The position numbers and the translations under genes are program-made. A stretch of 64,000 nucleotides of DNA, from contig NZ_CP163444.1 in assembly GCF_041053105.1 (NCBI RefSeq), forward strand, positions 8,464,501 to 8,528,500. Direction: 5' to 3'. Below are positions 49,015 through 57,430 of this stretch, one piece after another. Position 1 is the stretch's first letter; every line of letters begins with the position of its first letter. This DNA is from Streptomyces sp. R44 (lineage in GTDB: Bacteria > Actinomycetota > Actinomycetes > Streptomycetales > Streptomycetaceae). The notes beneath the pieces are model-generated. The model searched no databases. It saw nothing but the letters and a program-made list of their open reading frames with translations, and had not been told where the DNA came from.

Positions 49015-49026
49015 TACTGGCCAGTA
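49015..49026. promoter_or_regulatory. Palindrome upstream of the MoxR operon
   Basis: TACTGGCCAGTA is a perfect 12-bp palindrome in the 168-base gap between the divergent MoxR and phosphatase genes. The form TACTnnnnAGTA resembles sites of some TetR-type regulators, so it is a candidate operator with no known protein. Confidence 0.4.
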
Positions 49027-49155
49027 GCCTCAGGTGTACTTGATCAGATCGGGCACCACCGCACAACCGTCCCGGGCGCGCTCCGTGCCGCGCGCGGGAC
49101 GGCGGCCGCTGGTGCAATGGGGGGACCGGGTGCACCGCACGGCGGTGGAGGTGTC

Positions 49156-50271
49156 GTGGCGGAAGAGGACGAGGCCGCTCTGACCAGGGCGCGGGCCCTG
49201 GAGCAGGCGATCGGCGAGATCGGTACGACGCTCGACGCGGCGACCACCTGCCGTGAGCTCGCGGCCTTCCTCGCGCGGCATCTGCACGGCTCCGCCACGG
49301 TCGATCTCCTCGACGAACCGGGCGGCCCGGTCCGGCGGGCGGCCTCGGCGGGCGCGGCCGGGACGGCGGACACCGGCGGTGGCGACCGGCCCCCCAGCCT
49401 CGCCGTACCCCTCGCCGTCCACGGTGAACGCCCCCTCGGGGCGGTGATCGTCACCCGCCGCGGCCCCGGTTTCACCGCCGGCGAGGTCGCGGTCCTCCGG
49501 CACACGGTCCGGCTCGCCGCCCGCCACCTCGGCCACGCCCGCCGGCTCGTCGAGACCGAGGAGACCGCCCTCCACCTGCAGCGGGCCCTCGTCGCCGAAC
49601 CCGGTCTGCCGCACCCCAACCTGGAGATCGCGGGCAGTTACCTCCCGGCGGGTCCGCACGCCCTCGTGGGCGGCGACTGGTTCGAGACCGTACGGCTCCA
49701 CTTCGGCCGCAGCCTCCTCGTCGTCGGCGACGTGATGGGCCACGGACTCGACGCGGCCGTGGACATGAACGCCTATCGCGCGCTGCTCCGCGAGGTCGCC
49801 GGGACCGATCTGCCGCCGCACCGGGTGCTGCGCCACCTCGACTCCGTCGTCGCCGATGACGACGCCCGTCGGCCCGCCACCTGTCTGATCGTCCGGGTCG
49901 ACCCGGTCCGTGGCGCCGCCACCTTCGCCAGCGCCGGGCACCTCCCGCCCGCCGTGTTCGGCGCGGACGGCTCCGTGGAGATCGTCGACCTCCCGGTGGG
50001 GCCGCCGCTGGGCACCGGCGTCGGGGGCTACGAACCCACCACGCGCCCGCTCACTGCCGGGGAGACCCTGCTGATGTTCACCGACGGCCTCGTCGAGCGG
50101 CGCGGGGAGGACGTCGACGTCTCGCTCGCCCGCCTCGCCGCCCTCCGGCTCCCCGCTGACTCCGGCCCCCAGCAGGTCGTCGAGGAGGTGCTCCACCGGC
50201 TCGACGCCCACCACGCGGAGGACGACGTGGCCGTCCTCGCGGCCCGCATCCGCGCCCGCCCGGCACCCTGA
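49156..50271 (+). CDS. GAF-PP2C (SpoIIE-type) serine phosphatase
   Basis: GTG 49156 follows GGAGG; ATG 49117 is an alternative. The 371-residue protein has an N-terminal GAF-like sensor (about 10-130: TTCRELAAFLARHLHGSATVDLLDE and APLAVHGERPLGAVIV) and a C-terminal PP2C domain. Metal motifs are VGGDWFETV, VVGDVMGHGLDAAV, LLMFTDGLVERRGEDVD and AEDDVAVLAARI. No membrane segment. It probably controls an anti-anti-sigma factor. It is divergent from MoxR. Confidence 0.92.
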   Translation: MAEEDEAALTRARALEQAIGEIGTTLDAATTCRELAAFLARHLHGSATVDLLDEPGGPVRRAASAGAAGTADTGGGDRPPSLAVPLAVHGERPLGAVIVTRRGPGFTAGEVAVLRHTVRLAARHLGHARRLVETEETALHLQRALVAEPGLPHPNLEIAGSYLPAGPHALVGGDWFETVRLHFGRSLLVVGDVMGHGLDAAVDMNAYRALLREVAGTDLPPHRVLRHLDSVVADDDARRPATCLIVRVDPVRGAATFASAGHLPPAVFGADGSVEIVDLPVGPPLGTGVGGYEPTTRPLTAGETLLMFTDGLVERRGEDVDVSLARLAALRLPADSGPQQVVEEVLHRLDAHHAEDDVAVLAARIRARPAP

Positions 50272-50407
50272 CGCAGAGTCACATCCTCCCCACGCGCCGC
50301 CGTGACGCACGGTCACACCACCCCCGCCGACGACGTGTTTCCCGCCGCGGCGGGATTGTTGCCGCAGGACGCTTGTGCGCGGCCCCGCCGCCCGGCACGC
50401 TCCTCGT

Positions 50408-50773
50408 ATGAACACGGCCAGGCATGCCAGTGAACGTCTGATGAGCTGGCCCTCGCTGACCCCCGGCCGCGCCCATTGCGGCGCCGAGCTCGGACTGGGC
50501 ACCGGGACGCAGGAGATCGTCCACTTCCACGGCGAACACGAGGCGGACGTCCACCTCACCCGCGCCATGGTCGCGAAGCTGCGCCCCGCGCTCCTCGGGT
50601 CGAGCGCGGTGAGACTGCGGGCCGGATCGGGCTGGGTGACGGTCCGTCTGGACATGGGCTCGGACATCGACCTGCTCGCCACCCTGGTGAGCGCCGCACT
50701 CCAGGCCAACGGCGTCCCCGACGTCGCCCCGGACGGCTGCACCCGCACCCGTCCGGTCTCCGGCACCCGCTGA
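50408..50773 (+). CDS. DUF5519/luciferase-domain family protein
   Basis: ATG 50408 (MNTARHASERLMSWPSL) gives 121 residues. The fold is short: VHFHGEHEADVHLTRAMVAKLRP, then SSAVRLRAGSGWVTVRLDMGSDIDLLATLVSAAL. This pattern is found in small proteins annotated as luciferase family, whose activity is unknown. It is soluble, with one long helix. It ends before a hairpin repeat and converges with the thioesterase gene. Confidence 0.75.
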   Translation: MNTARHASERLMSWPSLTPGRAHCGAELGLGTGTQEIVHFHGEHEADVHLTRAMVAKLRPALLGSSAVRLRAGSGWVTVRLDMGSDIDLLATLVSAALQANGVPDVAPDGCTRTRPVSGTR

Positions 50774-50785
50774 ACCCGCCGTCCC

Positions 50786-50839
50786 AGGGGCTGTCTGACG
50801 ATTCCCGCCGGGTCCGGCGCGAATGGTCGGACAGCCCCT
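50786..50839. repeat. Long hairpin repeat acting as bidirectional terminator
   Basis: AGGGGCTGTCTGAC (50786-50799) pairs with GTCGGACAGCCCCT (50826-50839), with one G-U-type mismatch. An inner arm ATTC-CGCCGG pairs with CCGGCG-GAAT. The hairpin spans the convergent ends of two genes and its last bases overlap the thioesterase stop. The same arm sequence recurs at 31618-31631. Confidence 0.7.
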
Positions 50840-51329
50840 AAGACGGCACCGGGAACAGCATGCAGGTGCTGGTCGCGTGACCGAGGAGACGGTCCTCCGC
50901 GTCGTACAGGCCGGCCTCCGCGAGGGCCGTGCGGCGCCCCTGCGACAGCACCGTGCCGACGGCCCGGATCTTGCCCGTGTCCATCGTGATCGGGCGGAGG
51001 AACCGCGTCGACAGGTCGAGCGACGTGTACGCCATGCCCTGCGGCAGCGTGCTGTGGACCGCGCAGCCGGCTGCCGAGTCGAGCAGCGTCGCGTACACGC
51101 CCCCGTGCACGCTCCCGATCGGGTTGTAGTGCTCCTCGCCCGGTTCGATCGCGAACACCGCGCGCCCCGGCTCGACCTCCTCCAGCGCGAATCCGAGGAG
51201 GGCGGCGATCGGCGGCGCGGGCAGCCTGCCCGCCACCATCTCCCGCAGGAAGTCGATTCCCGCCATCGACATCGCGGCCCGCGCGGTGGCCCCGGCGTCC
51301 TCCCACTCGACCGTGCGTGACCGCCCCAT
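50838..51329 (-). CDS. PaaI-type hotdog-fold thioesterase
   Basis: ATG 51329 (MGRSRTVEWEDAGAT) gives 163 residues. The hotdog fold is seen in GFALEEVEPGRAVFAIEPGEEHYNPIGSVHGGVYATLLDSAAGCAVHSTL. The HGG motif with the following Asp is the active site, followed by YTSLDLSTRFLRPI. It hydrolyses acyl- or aryl-CoA thioesters. A strong promoter (51378-51407) lies upstream. The divergent HxlR regulator probably controls it. Confidence 0.92.
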   Translation of the reverse strand: MGRSRTVEWEDAGATARAAMSMAGIDFLREMVAGRLPAPPIAALLGFALEEVEPGRAVFAIEPGEEHYNPIGSVHGGVYATLLDSAAGCAVHSTLPQGMAYTSLDLSTRFLRPITMDTGKIRAVGTVLSQGRRTALAEAGLYDAEDRLLGHATSTCMLFPVPS

Positions 51330-51377
51330 CACCACTCCACTCCACTCACTGTCCGACCCATCTGGCTCTGTATGGCG

Positions 51378-51407
51378 AAGCTAGCCGTCGTGTCAGCTGA
51401 CTGTCAA
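51378..51407 (-). promoter_or_regulatory. Promoter of the thioesterase gene
   Basis: On the minus strand TTGACA (51407-51402) and TAGCTT (51383-51378) are 18 bases apart. Overlapping symmetric elements CTGACT and AGTCAG (51397-51419) could bind the divergent HxlR regulator, whose own -10 element may be TACAGT at 51425-51430. Confidence 0.6.
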
Positions 51408-51436
51408 CGACAGAGTCAGGTGGCTACAGTGGGCGC

Positions 51437-51913
51437 ATGAACTGGCTGGATACGGATACGGAGAACTGCCCGGTCCGCCGTGCCCTGGACGTCGTGGGCG
51501 AGAAGTGGAGCCTGCTCATCCTGCGCGAGGCCTTCAACGGCGTCCGCCGGTACGACGAGTTCCGCCAGCACCTCGGCCTCTCGGAAGCCGTCCTCGCCGA
51601 CCGCCTCCGCAAGCTCGTCGCGGCCGGCGTGCTGCGCAGTGAGCCCTACCGCGAACCGGGCACCCGCACCCGCCACGAGTACCGCCTCACCCCCAAGGGC
51701 GTCGACCTCTGGCCCGTACTCCTCGCCCTCAAGCAATGGGGAGACACCCACGCCGCCGAGCCCGAGGGCCCCGTCCTCGACATCCGGCACGCCGACTGCG
51801 GCGCCCCCGTCCGCGTCGTCGTCCAGTGCGAGGGCGAGGAGCGGGCCACCCTCACGGCCCGCGACGTCACCGTCCGCCCGGGACCGGCGGCCCGCCCCCG
51901 CCGCGCCGGCTGA
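51437..51913 (+). CDS. HxlR-family transcriptional regulator
   Basis: 158 residues. The winged helix is CPVRRALDVVGEKWSLLILREAFNGVRRYDEFRQHLGLSEAVLADRLRKLVAAGVL, with the N-terminal redox-type cysteine in ENCPV. YRLTPKGVDLWPVLLALKQWGD follows. A C-terminal extension (60 residues) has two more cysteines (HADCGAP, VVQCEGEE), perhaps for ligand or metal. It is divergent from the thioesterase and likely regulates it. The 20-base leader to ATG 51437 is short. Confidence 0.93.
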   Translation: MNWLDTDTENCPVRRALDVVGEKWSLLILREAFNGVRRYDEFRQHLGLSEAVLADRLRKLVAAGVLRSEPYREPGTRTRHEYRLTPKGVDLWPVLLALKQWGDTHAAEPEGPVLDIRHADCGAPVRVVVQCEGEERATLTARDVTVRPGPAARPRRAG

Positions 51914-52009
51914 CACCCCGCCGGCCCCGGCCCCCACGCCTTCGTCCACCCCACCCGTTCGGCCGCACCCCTGCGATGCCCCGGCGTCCGGCCGGGTACC
52001 TCACCAGGC

Positions 52010-52867
52010 ATGCCCTCCACACCCGGTCCGCCGCGCGACGGTGCCCCCGCCGAACACGGCCACTGGTTCGCACGGCTCCACGCCCGCGTCCTCAGCTCGT
52101 CCGTCGGACTCGCCTGGAGCCGCGGCCGGGCCATGGAACTCATGCACCGGGCCATGGGCTTCGCGGCGCTCAGCCTGCTCACCCTCGTCCCCCTGCTGAT
52201 CGTCGTCGCCGCCGCCGACCTCGCCAGCGGCCAGGGCTTCGCCCGCTGGCTGGTCCAGGGCCTCGGCGTCTCCGACGTCTCCGAGGAGGAGGTCGAGCGG
52301 CTCTTCGGCCAGCCGGGACAGGCCCTGCAACGCACCACCGCCTTCGGCCTCGCCGCCCTCGCCGCCTTCGGCGTCACCTTCGGATCCGCCGTGCAGACCG
52401 GGTACGAGCGGGTCTGGGACCTCCCCACCGCCCGCTGGCACACCATGTGGCGGCACGTCGTCTGGCTCGCCGTCCTCGTCGCCTCCCTGCTGCTCTTCGT
52501 CGCCTTCCCCGCACCCGACAACGCCCCGGCGGGCATCACCACGGTCGTCGCGCTCGGCGACCTCCTCGGTACCTTCGTCTTCTTCTGGTGGTCCCAGCGC
52601 TTCCTGCTCTGCGGCCGCATCCGCTGGCGCGCCCTCGCCCCCGGCGCCGTCCTCACCGCGCTCGGCCTCCTCGGGCTGCGGATCTTCTCGCAGCTGGTCT
52701 TCTCCCCGCTGATCGCCTCGAACGCCGTGACGTACGGCCAGTTCGGCACCGTCCTCGTCCTCCAGTCCTGGCTCGTCGGCGTCGGCTTCGTCGTGTACGG
52801 AGGCGCCCTCGTCGGGCGCCTCGTCCACGAACACCTCGTCCGCCGCAGGCTGCGACGCCCCGTGTGA
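52010..52867 (+). CDS. YihY/BrkB-family membrane protein
   Basis: 285 residues with about six membrane segments. The first (MGFAALSLLTLVPLLIVVAAADL) and the segment WVGVGFVVYGGALVGRLV fit the YihY family, as do the loops with VWDLPTARWHTMW and FFWWSQRFLLCGRIRWRALAPGAVLTALG. YihY proteins are widespread inner-membrane proteins, possibly transporters, with unclear function. The gene stands alone, with a 23-bp tandem repeat just after its stop. Confidence 0.88.
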   Translation: MPSTPGPPRDGAPAEHGHWFARLHARVLSSSVGLAWSRGRAMELMHRAMGFAALSLLTLVPLLIVVAAADLASGQGFARWLVQGLGVSDVSEEEVERLFGQPGQALQRTTAFGLAALAAFGVTFGSAVQTGYERVWDLPTARWHTMWRHVVWLAVLVASLLLFVAFPAPDNAPAGITTVVALGDLLGTFVFFWWSQRFLLCGRIRWRALAPGAVLTALGLLGLRIFSQLVFSPLIASNAVTYGQFGTVLVLQSWLVGVGFVVYGGALVGRLVHEHLVRRRLRRPV

Positions 52868-52875
52868 CCGCCGCC

Positions 52876-52944
52876 GGTCCCGGCGTCCGACCGCCACTGG
52901 TCCCGGCGTCCGGCCGCTACTGGTCCCGGCGCCGGACCGCGAGG
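52876..52944. repeat. Three tandem copies of a 23-bp unit
   Basis: GGTCCCGGCGTCCGACCGCC begins at 52876, with near-identical copies at 52899 and 52922 (period 23). The third copy overlaps the end of the ABC permease gene and the second contains its stop. The repeat may have arisen by slippage. Confidence 0.75.
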
Positions 52945-53768
52945 ACCGTCACCACCGCCCCGCCGAGCACCCACAGCGCGTACACCAGCCACGCACCGCC
53001 CGCCGACCAGGGGAACAGCTCCTGGGCGGGCGGGCCGGCGTCCGCGAGCCGCTGCCAGGCGTGCAGCGGCGTCGCGTGAGCGAGCACCGCCGTCAGATGA
53101 CGCCGGTCCGTCAGCACCGCGGGCAGCAGCAGGACCAGGACGATCGAGCCGACGATCGCGCCCGCGCTCTTCCGCAGCAGCGCGCCGACCGCCATCCCGG
53201 TCACCGCGCACACCGGGGCGAGCAGCGCCGAGGCCACGACGATGCGCGGCGCCCCGGGATGGGTGATCGGGAGCCCGATGCCCCGCGTCGACAGCACCGC
53301 CTGGGTCGACCAGAACGAAGCGGCCGCGACCACCGCACCGAACAGGATCTGCGCCACCGTCACGACCAGCACCTTCGCCGCCATGAGCGCACTCCGCGCC
53401 GGCACCGCCGTGAACGTCGTACGGATCAGCCCGCTGCTGTACTCGCCGACCACCGCGACCGCCCCCATGGCGGCCGAGGAGAGGATCAGGACCAGCGCCG
53501 CGTTGTACGTGAAGGCGTCCCAGAGCGCCATGTCGTTCGCCACGAACTCGGCCCGGCTCCCCTCGTCGTACTGCAGCCAGTAGCGGTAGTGGTCCCAGGC
53601 GGTGCCCAGATTGAAGGCGACCACGGCGAGCGCCCCGAGCAGCAGCGACCAGCCCGTCGAGCGCAGCGACCACAACTTCAGCCACTCCGATCCCACCAGG
53701 TCGCGGAAGCGGGCACGGGGCTCCACCACGGAGGCCCCGGGAACCACGGGAAGATCGAGGGTCGTCAT
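52917..53768 (-). CDS. ABC exporter permease, ABC-2 type
   Basis: ATG 53768 overlaps the ATPase stop (ATGA) and gives 283 residues with about six membrane segments. GSEWLKLWSLRSTGWSLLLGALAVVAF at the start, MGAVAVVGEYSSGLIRTTFTAVPARSALMAAK in the middle, and WLVYALWVLGGAVVTVLAVRRRDQ at the end match the ABC-2 type. It works with the ATPase encoded upstream to export drugs or lipids. The stop lies in a 23-bp tandem repeat. Confidence 0.92.
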   Translation of the reverse strand: MTTLDLPVVPGASVVEPRARFRDLVGSEWLKLWSLRSTGWSLLLGALAVVAFNLGTAWDHYRYWLQYDEGSRAEFVANDMALWDAFTYNAALVLILSSAAMGAVAVVGEYSSGLIRTTFTAVPARSALMAAKVLVVTVAQILFGAVVAAASFWSTQAVLSTRGIGLPITHPGAPRIVVASALLAPVCAVTGMAVGALLRKSAGAIVGSIVLVLLLPAVLTDRRHLTAVLAHATPLHAWQRLADAGPPAQELFPWSAGGAWLVYALWVLGGAVVTVLAVRRRDQ

Positions 53769-54673
53769 CGGGCGTCTCCTGCCAGGTACTCGACGCTGTC
53801 GGCGGTCAGTTCCATGAACGCCTCCTCCAGGGAGGCGGTGCGGGTGGTCAGCTGGTCGAGCAGCACCCGGTGCTCCAGGGCCAGTTCGCCGATGCGGGCC
53901 GCCGGGAGCCCGGTCACCGTCAGCAGACCGGCCTCCTCCTCGACCTCCGCCCCCTCCCCGAGCAGCAGCGCCGTCATGCCGGCCCGGTCCGGCGTGCCGA
54001 CCGTCACGCTCAGGCGCCTGCCCCGCGCGGCGAACTCCGCCAGACTCTCCGCCGCGATCAGCGCTCCCCGGCCGATGACCACCAGCTCGTCGGCCGTGTG
54101 CTCCATCTCCGTCATCAGATGGCTCGACACGAAGACCGTGCGGCCCTCCGCCGCGAGCCGCCGGAACAGTCCCCGCACCCACTTCACGCCCTCCGGGTCG
54201 AGCCCGTTCAGCGGCTCGTCGAACAGCAGCACCGGCGGGTCGCCGAGCAGCGCGCCGGCGATGCCGAGCCGCTGCCGCATGCCCAGCGAGTACCCGCCGA
54301 TCCGACGCCCGGCCGCCCCCGAGAGACCCACCTCCTCCAGGACCTCGTCGACCCGGGAGACCGGGATGCGGTTGCTGCGCGCCAGGACCGCCAGATGCGC
54401 CCGGGCGGTCCTGCCGCCGTGCACGTCCCCGGCGTCGAGGAGCGCGCCGACGTGCCGCAGCCCGCGGGCCCGGTCCGCGAACGGCCGCCCGTCGACCGTC
54501 ACCGACCCGCTCGTCGGCGCGTGCAGGCCCAGGATCATCCGCAAAGTGGTGCTCTTGCCCGAGCCGTTGGGGCCGAGGAATCCGGTGACCCGGCCCGGCC
54601 GGACGGTGAAGGTGAGCGCGTCGACGGCGGTCGTGGCGCCGTAGCGCTTGGTGAGTTCCCTGACTTCGATCAT
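53765..54673 (-). CDS. ABC exporter ATP-binding protein
   Basis: ATG 54673 (MIEVRELTKRYGATTAVDAL) gives 302 residues. Walker A is GPNGSGKST, signature YSLGMRQRLGIAGALLG, Walker B VLLFDEPLNGLDPEGV, H-loop VFVSSHLMTEMEHTADEL. The C-terminal part is the family of drug/lantibiotic-type ABC exporters (CcmA-like). It is divergent from a two-component system, a pairing common for stress-inducible exporters. The overlap with the permease shows an operon. Confidence 0.94.
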   Translation of the reverse strand: MIEVRELTKRYGATTAVDALTFTVRPGRVTGFLGPNGSGKSTTLRMILGLHAPTSGSVTVDGRPFADRARGLRHVGALLDAGDVHGGRTARAHLAVLARSNRIPVSRVDEVLEEVGLSGAAGRRIGGYSLGMRQRLGIAGALLGDPPVLLFDEPLNGLDPEGVKWVRGLFRRLAAEGRTVFVSSHLMTEMEHTADELVVIGRGALIAAESLAEFAARGRRLSVTVGTPDRAGMTALLLGEGAEVEEEAGLLTVTGLPAARIGELALEHRVLLDQLTTRTASLEEAFMELTADSVEYLAGDAR

Positions 54674-54807
54674 GTGCACCACCGTGCCGTCCGAGCCCGG
54701 CGCCGGGCATCAGCCCCGTACGGACAATCGGCACGGCCCCCTGTCACCCCCGGTCGTACACCCTCGGTCCGATGCCCCGGGCCAGGGCCGCCGTTTACGA
54801 TCACCGC

Positions 54808-56076
54808 ATGCCCGCCACCCCGTCAGCACCGTTCTTCAAGAGGGTCACGCCCGGAGGGTGGGCCGCCGTCGCCTGGGGCGCGGGCATGGTCTTCACCGCC
54901 CTCCTCCGGATCCGCGTGCCCGGCCAGGAGGGGCCGGACGTCCTGCCCGGCTTCGTCATCCTGCGCTGGGACGGTCTCCTCATGCTGGCCGTCGGCACCC
55001 TCCTCACCCTGCGCGGCAGCGCCCTCCTGACCCGCCGTCCCACCGCCGCCCTCACCTATTTCCTCGTCGCCCCGGTCATCGCCTCCACCCCTCTCGGCGT
55101 CACCGCCGTCCCCTTCGCCCAGTACCTCGCGGTCGACGTCGCTCTGTACGCCATCGCCGCCGCCCGCCCCCGCCGCGAGGCCTGGCGGGCGCTCCTGCTC
55201 GCCCTCGGCCTCCTCGTCGTCTACCTGGCCGTCCGGGTGCTCGCCGGCTGGCCCGCCGGCACCACGGGCACCCTGGCCGTCGCGCTCGTCGCCCTCGTCG
55301 CCTGGCTCCTCGGCCGCTCGGAGGGGCAGGCCCGGGAGTACGCGGAACGGAGCCGCGCGCAGGCCGCCGAACAGGCCGTCACCGCCGAACGCCTCCGGAT
55401 AGCCCGCGAGATGCACGACACCGTCGCCCACAGCATCGGCATCGTCGCCCTCCAGGCGGGCGCCGCCCGGCGCGTCATCACGACCCAGCCCGAGGCCGCC
55501 CGGCAGGCCCTCGGCGAGATCGAGACGGCGAGCCGCGAGACCCTGGCGGGCCTGCGCCGGATGGTCGGCGCCCTGCGCACGACGGAGCCGGAGACGGCGA
55601 CAGAAGCCGAGCGCGCCCCGTACGCCTCCGTGCCCTCCGCCGACCTTCCCGGCCTCCCCGAGATGCCCGGCCTCGCCGCCCTCGACCGGCTCGCCGAGCT
55701 CACCGGGAACGCCGGCGTCCGGGTCGCCGTCCGCCGCCTCGGAGCCCCCGGCCCCTTGCCCCCGGACCTCGACCTCTCCGCCTTCCGGATCGTCCAGGAG
55801 GCCGTCACCAACGTCGTACGGCACTCCGGCGCCGACCACTGCACGGTCACCGTCGACCACCGCGACCCCGAGTCCCTCACCGTCACCGTCGAGGACCGCG
55901 GCCCCGTCCCCGGCCACGCGCGCGTGAGCACCGGCCGGGGCTCCGGATACGGCCTGACCGGGATGCGGGAGCGCGTCGCGGTGCTGCACGGAGAGTTCAG
56001 CGCGGGACCCCGCCCCGGCGGCGGCTTCCGCGTCACCGCCCGTCTTCCCCTGCCTACAGGAGCCACCACCCGATGA
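54808..56076 (+). CDS. Sensor histidine kinase, NarL-type partner (HisKA_3)
   Basis: ATG 54808 (MPATPSAPFFKRVTPGG) gives 422 residues. Five or six membrane segments (about 15-165) form the sensor. The dimerisation H-box is EMHDTVAHSIG (His203), and the HATPase has IVQEAVTNVVRHSGADHC and GYGLTGMRERV. It phosphorylates the response regulator whose ATG overlaps its stop (ATGA). The short extracytoplasmic loops suggest intramembrane sensing, as in antibiotic-sensing systems. It is divergent from the ABC exporter genes. Confidence 0.94.
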   Translation: MPATPSAPFFKRVTPGGWAAVAWGAGMVFTALLRIRVPGQEGPDVLPGFVILRWDGLLMLAVGTLLTLRGSALLTRRPTAALTYFLVAPVIASTPLGVTAVPFAQYLAVDVALYAIAAARPRREAWRALLLALGLLVVYLAVRVLAGWPAGTTGTLAVALVALVAWLLGRSEGQAREYAERSRAQAAEQAVTAERLRIAREMHDTVAHSIGIVALQAGAARRVITTQPEAARQALGEIETASRETLAGLRRMVGALRTTEPETATEAERAPYASVPSADLPGLPEMPGLAALDRLAELTGNAGVRVAVRRLGAPGPLPPDLDLSAFRIVQEAVTNVVRHSGADHCTVTVDHRDPESLTVTVEDRGPVPGHARVSTGRGSGYGLTGMRERVAVLHGEFSAGPRPGGGFRVTARLPLPTGATTR

Positions 56077-56753
56077 ACCAGACCACCGCGGAGCAGCCGG
56101 TCCGTGTCGTCCTCGCCGACGACCAGCCCCTGGTGCGCACCGCGCTCCGGATGGTCGTCACCGACACCACGGACCTCGTGGTGGTCGGCGAGGCCGCGAA
56201 CGGCGCCGAGGCCGTCCGTCTCGTCGAGGAGACCGGCGCCGACGTCGTCGTCATGGACCTGCGGATGCCGGGTACGGACGGCATCGAGGCCACCCGGATC
56301 ATCACGGAGGGCCCGACGGGCGCCCGCGTGGTCGTCCTCACCACCTTCGACGACGACGACCACGTGTACGCGGCGCTCCACGCGGGCGCGTCCGGATTCC
56401 TCGTCAAGGACATGGCCCTGGACGACATCCTCGCCGCCGTCCGAGTCGTCGCCTCCGGCGACGCCCTCATCGCGCCCAGCGTCACCCGGCGCCTCATCAA
56501 GCAGTTCACCGACCGCCCCAGGACCGTGCCCGCGCCGCCGCGCCGCCGCGCCGAGGGGATCACCGACCGGGAGCGCGAGGTCCTCACCCTCGTCGGGCGC
56601 GGCCTGTCCAACGCCGAGGTCGCCGCCGCCCTCCACATCAGCATCGCCACCGCGAAGACCTACGTCACCCGGCTGCTCGCCAAGCTGGACGCCCGCGACC
56701 GCGTGCAGCTCGTGATCATCGCGTACGAGGCGGGACTCGTCTCCGCGGCCTGA
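56073..56753 (+). CDS. NarL/LuxR-type response regulator
   Basis: 226 residues. The receiver domain has acidic pocket LADDQ and phospho-acceptor Asp62 (VVVMDLRMPGTDG), with LTTFDDDDHV and a conserved Lys in FLVKDM. The C-terminal LuxR helix-turn-helix is LTLVGRGLSNAEVAAALHISIATAKTYVTRLLAKLDARDRVQ. It should control the divergent ABC exporter genes after phosphorylation by the kinase. Confidence 0.95.
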   Translation: MNQTTAEQPVRVVLADDQPLVRTALRMVVTDTTDLVVVGEAANGAEAVRLVEETGADVVVMDLRMPGTDGIEATRIITEGPTGARVVVLTTFDDDDHVYAALHAGASGFLVKDMALDDILAAVRVVASGDALIAPSVTRRLIKQFTDRPRTVPAPPRRRAEGITDREREVLTLVGRGLSNAEVAAALHISIATAKTYVTRLLAKLDARDRVQLVIIAYEAGLVSAA

Positions 56754-56883
56754 CCGTTCCGCCGCCCGACCGTCCGGGGGCGCGCTCACACGATCCGGTG
56801 ATCCACTCGCGAGCCGCCGGGCGGCCCGCCCCGGACCGCTTGGATGGAGGGGACCCATCCGGTCCGTCGAGAGAGAGCCGCCC

Positions 56884-57387
56884 ATGGCGAACACCTGGCT
56901 GCCGCCCGCCGAGTACGTCGACACGCTGCCGAGAGCGACCGCGTACGCCTGCCTCTACTTCACCGACACCGCAGGCCGCCCCTTCCAGCTCCGGGCCACC
57001 TACCAGACCGAGCTGTGGCAGTGGCCCGGCGGCAACATGGACCCGGGGGAGACGCCCTGGGAGACCGCCGTGCGCGAGTGCCACGAGGAGACCGGCCTCG
57101 TCTTCACCGGCGCGCCGCGGCTCCTCGCCGCCCACTTCGTCACGGATCGCGGGGAGGACTGGCCGGCCAACCACATCGGCTTCATCTTCGACGGGGGCGA
57201 GCTGACGGACGAGCAGATCGCCGCCGTCGTCCTCGACCCGGAGGAACACAGCGAGTACCGTCTGCGGACCCTGGACGAGTGGGAGCGGGAGATGAACCCG
57301 CGCGAGTTCGCCCGCCTCGTCGAGATCGACCGGGCGCGGAGGTCCGGATCGACCGTGTACGTGGAGACCGGCGCCACCGGAGCGTGA
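56884..57387 (+). CDS. NUDIX hydrolase
   Basis: 167 residues. The Nudix box (about 50-72) is GGNMDPGETPWETAVRECHE followed by ETGL, matching Gx5Ex7REUxEExGU. It hydrolyses nucleoside diphosphates linked to another group. LWQWPG before the box and YLYFTDTAGRPFQLR-like strands are typical. C-terminal residues (REMNPREFARLVEIDRARR) add a helix. It ends at a strong terminator shared with the convergent gene. Confidence 0.93.
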   Translation: MANTWLPPAEYVDTLPRATAYACLYFTDTAGRPFQLRATYQTELWQWPGGNMDPGETPWETAVRECHEETGLVFTGAPRLLAAHFVTDRGEDWPANHIGFIFDGGELTDEQIAAVVLDPEEHSEYRLRTLDEWEREMNPREFARLVEIDRARRSGSTVYVETGATGA

Positions 57388-57388
57388 C

Positions 57389-57420
57389 GGTGGGGCCCGT
57401 CCGACGGGACGGGCCCCACC
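57389..57420. terminator. Bidirectional terminator after the NUDIX gene
   Basis: A perfect 14-base-pair stem (57389-57402 with 57407-57420) and a four-base loop lie between the convergent NUDIX and AMIN-like genes. Confidence 0.85.
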
Positions 57421-57430
57421 CGGGGGGCGT

